A model generated the notes under the pieces. The model did not search any database. It had not been told where the DNA came from and saw only the letters and a program-made list of their open reading frames with translations. The translations under genes and the position numbers were made by a program. A stretch of DNA of 64,000 nt, taken from NCBI GenBank assembly GCA_023614405.1, contig CM042694.1, positions 87,465,285 to 87,529,284 of the forward strand, in the 5' to 3' direction. This DNA comes from Avena insularis (taxonomy: Eukaryota; Streptophyta; Magnoliopsida; Poales; Poaceae). Shown here piece after piece: positions 47,565-58,329 of the stretch (positions are counted from its first letter, which is position 1; each line of letters opens with the position of its first letter).

Positions 47565-48160
47565 CTACTCCGCGTCGGTCCCGTCCTGGCCAGAGGCAGG
47601 CTTTGCCCGCCGGGGTAGTAAGGTCGCGTCCTTCGCCTTTCCTGCTTGCCTCATGCGGTAGCGCGCGAGAGTCTCTGCCTCCCTCTGCATAGCCACCATT
47701 GTGGATGTGCGGTTGCGCGCTGCCCTCGCCTCCCGTTTGGCGGCGGACACCACCACCTCCCGTTGGGCCGCGACCGCCACCGCCGCACACAAGGCCACCG
47801 CCTCGACCTGCCTGTGGGCGGACCTCTTGAGGGTGGTCTCCATGCCCCGTACCGGCATGACACAATATGGTCCAAGGCTACCCGGGCAGTCTTCTCGGCC
47901 TCCATCCTTTGCTTCCCGCTCGTCGCACTCCTAGAGGGCTGCTTCCGCCTCCCTCGCCACGAGCACAGAATCCAGCGGCAACCGGTTGTCGGGTTGGCGA
48001 CCGACGACCTCCCTCGCCGCCAAGTCCCGGGAAAGTTGGAGGACGTGCTTCTCTAGAACATAGTGGGTTGTGTCTGCGCTGTCGACTTCGTCGTGAACGC
48101 CGGCCTCCAACTGTCCCATGTCGTCGTCCTCCTCCTCCTTCTCCTACTCCTCCTCCTCCA
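47565..48160 (-). pseudogene. unidentified helix-rich protein fragment, one internal stop
   Basis: On the minus strand an acidic run (LEEEE, EEEDDD) at about 48160-48120 leads into MGQLEAGVHDEVDSADTTHY and LQLSRDLAAREVV. After a TAG at 47931 the same frame continues as METTLKRSAHRQVEAVALCA, ending GQDGTDAE. The Ala/Arg/Glu-rich helical character and position within GC-rich transposon-like DNA (47270-48620) suggest a DNA-transposon ORF. The family is not established. Confidence 0.35.
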
Positions 48161-48624
48161 AGATTCACCGGGGCCTGGGGAATGGGGAAGGGGGTATGCG
48201 GCGAGGGCAAACTTGCTGAGCTCGTTCTAGGTCACAGGGAGGCGATTGTTCAACATGGCGAGGGGTTTGTGCTCCCTCGTCCCGGCTGCCGGCCCTTTTT
48301 ATATTCGCGGATGGTGCTCAGCAGGAACAGAGGGCGGGAAGGGAGAGACAGACGGGAACTAGAGTCCTGACGGGAGAATCACGCGAGACCACCGGCCGCC
48401 ATTAGTGCTGATTGACCATCAGCTTGCGATTGATGGCTCCCCGCAAATGGGGTGGCCCGTTGGAGCACGGACCACTGCAAACGGTTTCCGGACGGACGGT
48501 CTGTCCGCCATCCCGCAACCGGACGACCGATTTGGTGGTCCAAAATGCGGAAAATTCGGACCTAAATTCACATCATTCCGCGACAGCGATGCATCGAAGA
48601 ATAGACTCACGGACCTTTTTTTTT

Positions 48625-49205
48625 TCTAGTCGTACTCGCCCTGCCGTCAATGATAATCATCTAGTATTATTTGGAGTATATAAAAAATGATAATCTTATC
48701 GCAAATCAATGGCTACAGGCGTCTCTCTAGTCATATGCTTTGGCCGTGGGTTCCGGGCGGAAAGGGAGAGATGCGCGCGGCCTGCTGGCGCCGTTCCAAA
48801 GCAGCGTTCCACTTCCAAATGCAAAGCAAAAAAAAATAACGACGGCGAAACATACAACGAGGAAGAAGCAGCTTGACAGTACTCTGGGCTAGTCGCGACG
48901 ACGAAACCCGGCAAATAACCTCAGTGCAACATTTGTGGGCTACGCCTTAACCAAGCCGGTGTAGCGCACGCTGGCAGAAATTTTGCACGTGCAACTCTAC
49001 CTGCTGCTACGAGTAGGTCGTAGCACCGTAGACCGTAGTAGCTATGTATACTCTCTGTCGTCGGTCGTCACGCTCGTTTTTCCCCTTTCGCCCATCCTCG
49101 GAATTAATTAATTAAGCGTACTGCTCTCGTTTCGCTCGTGCTTAGTTGTTGTAAAAGCAAGCTTGCGTGGGAAGGAAAACTCGGGCCTAATAAGCCATAT
49201 CATCC
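48625..49205. other. tail of the repeated promoter unit, no gene
   Basis: 48880-49040 (tgtgggctacgccttaaccaagccgg...) is a diverged copy of 46415-46510 (gtgggttactctacgccgtacg). It therefore belongs to the same tandem unit as the promoter modules. Confidence 0.4.
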
Positions 49206-49639
49206 CTTTTGATACGTGACAACGACGCATTAGTGCAATTACTGGCTCAATGGACCTTTTTTTCCCTAACGACAGTCGCTCTCTAGCAGTCTACTACAAG
49301 TAGCAGAGCCCTCTAATTATAATCTTATCGTTAGCCAAAGACAGGCGAGCGGTCATGTTGAGGCCAGTCCGCAAAGCACGTCGAGACCTACGGCAGCGTT
49401 CAACCAGATGCAAAGCACGTCGAGACCTACGAGGAGGAAGAAGCTTGATTGACTCGGGCTGTGTGTGGGCACGACCAGCGATGTGTGTATATATACCGGT
49501 CGAGACGACCTCGCCAGGCCGTGACAGGTCGATCCGGCAGCAGAATGCCAAGCGGGCCCTGTAACAGGCGAAGCACACGCGTAGGCACGGAGAGGGAGAG
49601 ACGCACGCATGAGCCGTACGTGCCGAGGACGCCACCGTC

Positions 49640-50175
49640 CGTTCACCCGTGTGCGTGTCCAGGCAGCTACCAGTTGCGGCAGACGCGGCCGGCTGCCACA
49701 GCACACCAGATGAGGTAAACTGAGCATCAGCGTGACTAGGGCCTACACGTGACGACACTTATCACACACCAGCTACCAAAGCCCCGGTAATTTAAGCGAG
49801 CACCCGGCAGCACTACCATGTGCGGGAAAGTGTCAGATAGAGGGCCCCTCTATTCATTTCGTTCTTCGCACAAGTGTTCGTGCTTGACCGAGCCAAAAAA
49901 AAAAATGTTCGAAGAACGAAAAAGAAATCACCGGCACACATGCATTGCCCAGGCCGCTGATCTAGCAGCCGACACGATAAAAAAATACTCCTATATTATA
50001 TTCGTCTCCCATGGATTAATGAAACGTCTTCCGAACTTCAGCTGAACGTTGGCGCGGCAGCACGGACGTTCACGGACGCACAGCTGTTTGCGATGGAATG
50101 TTCTAAAGCACGGCGGACGTGGAGCATGGAGCGTCCAATCTACTACTACGTACTACCTGCTGTGCTGTGCTGTGC
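49640..50175 (+). promoter_or_regulatory. promoter-like module, copy 3 (HSE + G-box-like)
   Basis: Third copy: gaaagtgtcagatagaggg, A-rich run near 49895, cacatgcattgc, then atggaatgttctaa, cggcggacgtggagc and gcgtccaatctac. The G-box core is reduced to gACGTGG. It is followed by a tgctg repeat (50158-50180) and no coding exon. Confidence 0.5.
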
Positions 50176-50179
50176 TGTC

Positions 50180-51475
50180 CTGTCGCCTGGGTAAAATTAT
50201 ACCACTAGTACAGTACTAGTATTATTGTACCCGCAAAAAAATAAAACAGGTGGAAAAGCTGTGTACTATCTTTCCGGAAAAAATTCGACTCGGCCGACTC
50301 GAACACACAACGGCAGCTTTTTTTTCAAAACGGGGAGCAGAGCTCCTGTCGCTGCATCAAGAGATGCACAGGATTTATTTATTACTAGATCATTGATGGC
50401 GCGCGTTGCCACGCCATCTATTTTTTTGATTTAATAACATTAGGTTCTCATGAAAAGTTAAATACAATATCAGTTGCTTGAAACTGAACTCTTTGGATGG
50501 CAAAACAAAGCACTGCTATTTCTTAGTAAAGTGAAGCATATAGCATCATAAATATGTCTAGTGCAGTTGTATGATTAGTCACCAACCTCAATAGTCATTC
50601 AAGATACACACACTCTGCAAAATAACTTGAAAGTAACAAAATATCTAGTTCCTGAGTTTCTAGCAATATACAATAAGTGTAAGAAATAATATGATAATTA
50701 TGCTAAACGTCCAAGATCTTGGCAGGATTACATAGCCAATAGGCATTTTCCAAGGAGGTTTGGTGTTACATGATGCTAACCTTTATAACTATGTTGTGTA
50801 GAGGACATGGTAGGAACAATTATTTTAATTACCTTTGCCCTTTTAGTTGAACGAATTTTTTCCTTGAAGGAATAGGTCCAAGTTTTGCATCGCATCAGCA
50901 CGGGCAAGATGGTGACATGATTCTTGTGATCTATTTTGGTCTTCATGTCCTATCTGATCAACAAGAAGGTAAAATCAGAAGGCGAAGTTCAGTCCTGCCA
51001 AGTGGGTATTACATCGACAGAGTGTTCATAAGACATCATATCAGCACACCAACAGTGGAATCTCATCAAACAACTCTAACACAAAGACCAAAAAAGCCAT
51101 ATGTACAACAAGGCATCTAGCTGCCGGCCGACCGTGTACGTAGCCATATAGAGGCAAGTATGGTGTCTGTCTACTATCACCCACTCTTGGGGGAGTGCAA
51201 CGACGAGGAGGGCAGTGGGCCATGAGACATTACCTAGAAGGAAGTCGCTTCTTTGAAAGGTCTCCATGCTTGGAAATTGAGCCGGCCAGCAGCACACCTC
51301 GAGGAGGAGTAGCCAGGCCAGGGGAGCAGACGCTGGCAGACAGAAGCGTTGTCGTTGTTGCTATCAGCCTGTCACCATGAAGCAACCTCCTATTTTAGAA
51401 CAAAAGAAGCCAACGAACCAATAGAAGAAGGAGGAGGAACTGTAATGGGTAGGCAACAAAAAAAATTATAACTTC
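50180..51475. other. no firm gene; short coding-like stretch
   Basis: 50917-51120 is an open frame (MILVIYFGLHVLSDQQEGKI...) without recognised domain. It is preceded by open codons back to about 50875. The rest is AT-rich. It may be a degraded gene fragment. Confidence 0.25.
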
Positions 51476-51480
51476 GATCA

Positions 51481-51685
51481 ATCATGCGCTTATTTGATTT
51501 CATTGACTTGATCAGGTAAACTACCTGGGCCATCTACCCAAGCATAGCAGCGCTACACGGACTTCTTGCAGTCCAATTGGCCCAATTAACCAATGGGCTG
51601 AAATTTGACACCGAGAGTAGCGTTTCTCTAGATATTACTGCCATGAAGCGGAAAAACTTACGCTATGACCAGCTGAGTCAGGATC
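51481..51685. repeat. direct repeat, left copy
   Basis: About 205 bp from catgcgcttatttg to agctgagtcaggatc, repeated at 51981-52185 exactly 500 bp away with a dozen or so differences. Confidence 0.93.
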
Positions 51686-51980
51686 GTACGACCAAAAACA
51701 GCTCTAACACAAAATCTGACAGTCCAAAACATATAGGGCGTGAGAGCGCTCCTAGTTGATTCAGTTTTAATATCCCTAATGAGCATGTGAGATCAATCGA
51801 TTAGGTTGCCCAGGCATTAATGGTGAGACGGTACAGATGAAACTCCAATCGCCTCACCAGTAGAGCAGCCGCAGCACGAAAACAGCTGCCTCTAAGCTCA
51901 CCATTTGACTCTCGCGTTGGCCCGCAGGGCCCGCTGCCCGCATCGACAGCGAGGCCTTTCTTCACTGCTCCTTTCTATCA

Positions 51981-52185
51981 GTCATGCGCTTATTTGTTTT
52001 CATTGACCTGATCAGTTAAACTATCTGGGCCATCTACCCAAGCATAGCAGTGCTACGGCGGACTTCCTGCGGTCCAATTGGCCCAATTAACCAATGGGCT
52101 GAAATTTGACACTGAGAGTAGCGTTACTCGGGATATTACTGCCATGAAGCAAAAAACTTACGCTATGACCAGCTGAGTCAGGATC
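51981..52185. repeat. direct repeat, right copy
   Basis: Second copy of the 51481-51685 repeat. It ends at ggatc, precisely where the Copia LTR starts, so the retrotransposon inserted into this copy. Confidence 0.93.
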
Positions 52186-53866
52186 TGTTGGGTTCGCGGC
52201 ATAGAAAACAAAAAATTTCCTATGATGAGAACTATACGCCAAGATCTATCTACTAGATACAGAGCAACGGGTGGATATACATCCATAGAGAACATACCCT
52301 CGAAGACAACAAAACTTTGTTAACAAGATGGAACTCGTGGATGATGTAGTCGTATACTTGTCGATCTCAAGATCGTGATGAAGTCCAGCAGGTCCGGCTC
52401 CAGCACGTCCATCCGATCCAGCTCCAGCAAGTCTAGCACCACCAAGTCCAGCACCGCAAAGAAGCGGTGCATCCATGATCGCACACACGTTCGGTACCCC
52501 GACAACCTCCGTCCTCGCTCCAGCAAAGCAGCGGAAGCAACAACTCTTTTCTAGATAAAGCCACCGGGAACATGTATCTCGCTAATCCGAGACCATGGGA
52601 GAATAATACTAGAGGAGAAAGAGATCCTTCACGAGTTGGTGTGAGGAAGGAGCGAGAGGGGGGCCTTTTATAGGAGGAGGGGAGGGTGTCCCTTCACCTC
52701 CCCCATTCATGTGGTGGTAACCCCCTCCACATTAAAATGCCCCTTCACATTCTCTTTTAAAGTCTTCACTTTAAATGCATTAAATTTCTCCAAATTTAAT
52801 GTTCTCTCATTTAATAAAACTCTTTTATTAATTTTATTCAAAAAAAAATTAATTACTTTAATTAACAAACATTCACATAAAACCCCCCGCAACATTTCAA
52901 TATTACATGTAGAACCAATTTCAGCAATTTCATCCGAAACAGTTTCGGTGTCTATTGAAATAATTCCAGTGCTTTCTTAAATCTTTATCTCAAACATATT
53001 TGCTCCAAATGGTGTCGGTATCCCTTAAGTGTGTCACCCTACGGTTCGCGAATAATGCAGACATGATCGAGACCCCTCTCAGATCAATAATCAGAAGCGG
53101 GACCTAGAGATCCATACTGACTCCTACACATTCAACGATGACTTCTGTGATCGTGAGAACCTTTAACGCTAGTAACTAAATCCCTTTGTATCGCGATATA
53201 TTACATGTCCGAGATTCGATCATCGGTATCTCTATACCTAGTTTGATCTCGTTGCCGATATGCACTCTTTTCTCGTTCCCGTGATATAACATTCTAGTGA
53301 TCACATCACTTGCTTGCAAGCTATTTCAATGTGATATCACCGAGAGGGCCCAGAGTATATCTATCCGTCATCGGGATGGACAAATCCCACTCTTGATCCA
53401 TGAGCCTCAACATAACACCTTCGTAGCACTGAACCCACCTTTATAGTCATCCTGTTATGGTGTGACGTTTGATGTTATCAAGATACTCTTCCGGTGTTAG
53501 CAATTAACATGATCTCATGGTCTAAGAATTAAGATTACTTCGTATGATGTTATAGCAATATAAACATAATGACTCTGATCGTAATGCTATACTTCGAATG
53601 AATGTTCATCACATCATTCCACAAATGTTGTGACCTCGTTATTAACAACATCCAATGTCCATGATCAGGAAACCTTGATCATCTTGTTAATCAACAAGCT
53701 AGTTTATATGAGAGGCAGTACTAGGAACTTTGTATTTTGTTTATTAAACACACATGTATGAACGTTTCTAATTAATAAAATTATAGCATGTAAAATAAAT
53801 ATTTATCATAAACATGGAATAAGATAATAACCACTTTATTATTGCCTCTTGGGCATATTCCCTTCA
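52186..53866 (-). mobile_element. BARE/Angela-type Copia LTR (1681 bp)
   Basis: Bounded by tgttggg and ccttca on the plus strand (TG...CA). It reads as an LTR on the minus strand that begins TGAAGGGAATATGCCC, like BARE/WIS/Angela LTRs, whose usual start is TGTTGGAAATATGCCC. Length matches those families. The adjoining gtctcccactt (53867-53877) is the inverse of their polypurine tract AAGTGGGAGAC, so this is the 3' LTR of an element pointing leftward. Confidence 0.88.
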
Positions 53867-55490
53867 GTCTCCCACTTACACTAGAGTCAATAATCTAGTT
53901 TGAAAAACTTTGCGTATTGAACACATATGGTTTTCTGGTGTTGCATATACGCGATTGCTAGTGGTTAACATAATCTCCGGATCTGACAGTTTCAGGTCTG
54001 TGTGTATTTGCATGTCTTTGCGTCTCTACGTATCACTCATTCTCAAATGAGTGGCATTGTATAAATTTGGTCCTTTGGTGAGACCTTTAGTTCGTTCGGG
54101 TTAAAATATGTTGATATTATTGTCATACAATATATCTTCATAGTATTAGCCCACTTTGAACCACACCTAGTTTGATAACAAACTACTGAACACAAATGCC
54201 CTCCTTTGCTGCTACTATAGCAGTTATATACTTAGCCTTTTGTTGTAGTATCCGTCACAATGTCTCAACTTTGGAACTCATCTAAATCCATCATGGAACA
54301 TCCTTTCCATTATAACCCATAGTCTAAATTGAGATAAATTTAATTTGTATCTTGTGACAAAACTAGTATCAATATAACACTTTACAATGAACTACCTTTA
54401 ACTATTTGTCACTTATACATGATATATTCTTAGTTCTTCCAAAGCTCATAAGAATATATTTACTATCATCCAATGATCATCTTATGAATCATTCTGGTAT
54501 GTGCTCATAACATTTAGAGCATAGGACATATTTGGATATATACATATCACGGTATAATTGATTAAAATATTCATGTGATTTTACTCACCAAGTGTTGAAA
54601 CACTTGAATCCTGATACAATCATTTCCATGCAGCAAGAACCTTTCTTGTTGTTTCCATATTGAACCCTTTCAATATCTCATCTATGTATGTCTGGCATAA
54701 CCATACTAGCGCCTCAATCTATCCATATAGATATTGATGCCAAATATTCCGGTTTTTGCCCAACTCTTTCATCGAAATCTTATTTTAATGAAATTCTTAA
54801 CTTTCAATACAAGATACATTATTTTCAATCAACAATATGTCCTCTACATAATGTATTAGAAATATGTCTCAGCGCTCACACTTAATTTCTTGCAAATGCA
54901 AGCATCTTCATCATCTCCGATGAATTTAAACTCATTTAATAGTTTCATCATGGTGAAGATTCCAACTCCGCTATGCTTACTTCAACTATTGAAGTTTGCA
55001 TGCCCTTTTACACCCTTTGAATTAACAAAACCCTTCGGACCGTGTCTTGTACACGTCCTAGGTAACCATTCTATTAGAAGAACATTGTTTTGTTTGTTCA
55101 ACTACCATACATCAAATTATATGTAGTGGTTGCTACATTAATCCGTCAAGACTAAATATCGCTATGAAAGATCAAATCTTGTCATAGTCAACTCCTTGAA
55201 CATTGTCGTAAACTTCTTTCCGACATGTCGACTATTTCATAGATGTTAAACATCCATGTCTATTTCTTTATAGATCCAAACACGACCGATAGGCTTCACA
55301 CCTTTCCGGAGGGTCTTCCAAGTTCAGAAACTTGATTTTTCGTGTATGTATACTATCACGGATTCTAAGACTTCTAGTCATTTTATGGAGTCAGGGCCCA
55401 TCATCGCTTCTTTGCATGTAGCCGATTCATCATTGTCAAAACAATAACGACTTGCTTATCAGATCACACTATTTGATTCTTACCGACCCA
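53867..55490 (-). pseudogene. Copia internal region, 3' part of pol, decayed
   Basis: Minus-strand fragments of Copia pol remain. Near 55430-55375 is a conserved stretch before the reverse transcriptase (DNDESATCKEAMMGPDSIKW). Near 54245-54190 is the RNase H segment AKYITAIVAAKEGICV. Stops and frameshifts lie throughout, and most of reverse transcriptase is missing. The 5' half of the element and its other LTR are absent, cut off at about 55490 where the Gypsy element begins. Confidence 0.8.
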
Positions 55491-55499
55491 CAGGGTTCA

Positions 55500-56081
55500 A
55501 TAGGAACTCTAATCTCTGAGATCACACCCTTTGTAATCACGGGAGCCATGAGCATTGTGGCCGCCACCGGGACACTTTTTGGCGCTGCTGACATGGTTAT
55601 ACCCTACGGGTACGTAACTTCAGCATACCTGGTCCAGCCTAAGGAAGGCCCACAACAGATATACGCTGGCCCATGAAGATTTTCGGGTGGCCAAGGCCCA
55701 TGACGCCTTCGGATCCTTGGAGAACAAGACTAGCGGAGATAGGAAATTCAAAGGGGTAAAACCCTAGAACTTGTAACCGACTAGGACTACATGAGACCCG
55801 CCTAAGTCTATATAAAGGCCGGAGGGCACGTCCTAGGGCAACTCACCGACTCATACTTTCACACGCATCCACGCCAGATCGAATCTGCGCACCAGAACCT
55901 TCGGTTCCGCCAGAATCAAAGAGCGCATACAGCGAGTAGGGTTTTCCTCCGGGGCCTGAACACAGGTAAATCTCGTGTCCCCGGTTGCTTGTCTGTTAAC
56001 CGTGCCACGATCTCCAGCATCCCCATCTTCTCCAAAACCCAAGTCCATAACAATGGGCATTGACGAGATTAAACCTCGTCA
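55500..56081 (+). mobile_element. Ty3/Gypsy 5' LTR
   Basis: Ends in acctcgtca at 56081, two bases before a primer binding site. TATA-like tatataaag at 55809 followed by ccggagggcacg is a likely LTR promoter. The left border is approximate because no second LTR lies in the window for comparison. Confidence 0.7.
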
Positions 56082-56083
56082 AT

Positions 56084-56101
56084 TGGCGCCGTCCGTGGGG
56101 A
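56084..56101 (+). other. Gypsy primer binding site
   Basis: tggcgccgtccgtgggga, directly after the LTR, is the tRNA-complementary site typical of plant Gypsy elements (TGGCGCCGT...GGGGA type). Confidence 0.8.
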
Positions 56102-56794
56102 TTGGGGCTGCTGATTGTGCGGTCGTGACGGTTCCAACCCGATCGATCTACAACTCCGCGGCGACGGAGAATCACCTCCTCTTCGGCGCTTTCGACTTCA
56201 CCGCCCACTTGCCGGATACCATGAAGGATTTCGAGCCCGTAGGCGACGGACTCGAAATTCTGTTCGAGCTTCGCTTGGGTGGGACAAACCGGCACCTCCG
56301 CCCTGGCGGGTGCCCGTACATCAATCAGGCCCGCTTCATGGGCTCCACACCCGTACGACGTCACCATCAACAGATGAGTTCTACAAAGAAGAATGCAACT
56401 CCGATCTGGCGATCTACCTTCGGATGAAGGGACCTATGGTTCCGATCCAAAGCTGCGCAGCATAACCAATCTGCAGGCGCTATCTGTGCGCCGCAGTCAT
56501 CCAAACCGACGAGGAAACGCCTAACCCGTCGCCCAACCCCAACCCGCAGGACGGAAACGGAGAAAACGGGGAAAACAGGGGCCACCTCATCCAACTTAGC
56601 AAAGAAGGATGGGTCGAAGCATGCCACGCCGTCGCAGGCGAAATAGTCCTACCTCTGGACTCCTCACGTGACCTACTGATGGCATACCACTACCTCCTCA
56701 TCGAGGAGCACAAGAAGCAAGTCAAGATGCAAGAGACGCTCGACAAACGCAAGAAAGCAGCCTGAGTCCGGCGCGACGAGCTGCGCTCTCCGCC

Positions 56795-58240
56795 ATGAGA
56801 CCCGGCTCTAGCACAAACGGAAACCAGGGAAACAAGCACCACTCTCGGGTGGAAAACATGGACCCAAAGGAGCGGCGTGATGTGACCCGAACTCTCCACA
56901 CATCGTTCATGGATATGGACGCTGACGGCAACATCACTCCGAAGACGCCACAAGCTGCAATCATGGCAGCCACTGCGTATCTCGCGGCTCACCCACCTCC
57001 GGAGGGGGACCCGAAAAGAGCCATGCATAAGTCCGCACTCATCGGACTAGGACTAATCGGAGCTGCGCTCCACGAAGACGCTCCTACGGAGCCGAAGAAG
57101 AAAGCTCCGCCAGCGCGATCGGGCCCCACTCTTCATCCGAAGATGAAGAGGAACACGATCTACCTCGAAGGAAGAAGAGCTCGCCGCCATAAACGCAACT
57201 ACGACGCCAGACAAGCTTACACGCGCAAGATCGACAAAGCACGCGCCAAACGCGCATGCTCGCTCAATACGAGATGGATGAAGACGGAGAACTCGGGCTC
57301 GATGTTTCAGCAGATCCGTCCGTGAACACGGATGCCACGCAACTTCAAGCTTCCTTCGGATACTCCGAAGTTCAGCGGCACGCAAGATCCAAAGTCCTGC
57401 TCATTGACCATCATCATCCGTCAAGCTTCACGGAGGCAACAAAGAAACCGCCATGCAATGACTTCACCGCAAGGTGACAGCGCGGCGCTGGTCAGCAGCA
57501 GCCTATCATCGGGATCCATCCGTTGGAGGAGCTCGCTTATAGCTTCATCCGAAATTTCAAAGGCACCAGCAAGAGGCCCGCCTCAATCGAAGAGTTGCGA
57601 GCCTGCACTCAGAGAACGGGTGAATCTATTCGCTCGTACATACTATGCTGGTCTACAACCAAGAACTCCGCGGCACACATCTCCGAAGAAAGGGCCATCG
57701 ACGCCTTCAGGGACGGCGTCAAGCGCCCAGACTTCAAGGAGGAACTTGTGCGTATAAAGCCCAAGACACTCGACCACCTCATGGAAATCGCCAACAATTG
57801 GGCAGACGGCGAAGATTGCATCCAGCGGGCGCAATCAGATGAAGAGGACGACTACGGCCGAAGACGCGAACGCCGCAGCAAGAGGAGATCGCGCGTCTAC
57901 GAGGACCGCGACGAACCCGACATGGTCGCAGCCGGCTACGCCGACCGCTGTAACGACAACAGCCGCAACAACGGAGGATACCGCAGCGGAAACTTCCGCG
58001 ACAACGGACGACCAACGCAGTCGTGGCAACGCCGTGACCGTGACAACGGACCCTCAGCATTCGACAAACTTTCGGGTCCATGCACCATCCACTTCTACAT
58101 CAACAAACAAGATGGCAAAAAGAAATCTAGCCACATGCTCAAAGACTGCCGCGAGTTCCAGAAACTCAGCGCAGGCATGATGCAGATGAGGCAACAAGCT
58201 CCAATTCCTGCGTTGAAGCACTGCGCCCAGTGAAATAGCA
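56795..58240 (+). pseudogene. Gypsy gag, frameshifted
   Basis: Capsid-type gag of a Tat-lineage Gypsy element. It has a charged N-terminus (56795-57325), then NFKLPSDTPKFSGTQDPKS (57335-57391), then the conserved capsid block SFIRNFKGTSKRPASIEEL and RTGESIRSYI in another frame (57523-57800). An Arg/Asp-rich nucleocapsid part follows, with a zinc-finger-like CTIHFYINK...HMLKDCREF at 58080-58170. At least two frame changes (about 57250 and 57420-57520) break it. Confidence 0.85.
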
Positions 58241-58329
58241 CACGGAGCTCCTCCACCGCTGCCTATTGGAGGCCCAAATCAACCAGTCGCACCAGCGCAA
58301 AACAACGTCGGAGTCACATACCCCCACCA

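Noticed and set aside
49294..49758. 154-codon minus-strand frame
   Set aside because: GC-rich, Arg/Ser/Cys-rich, overlaps other frames and the repeated promoter unit. The other unit copies do not keep the frame.
56084..56101. Primer binding site as part of a tRNA gene
   Set aside because: Only the 18-nt acceptor-complementary stretch is present, and it follows the LTR end as expected. No cloverleaf.
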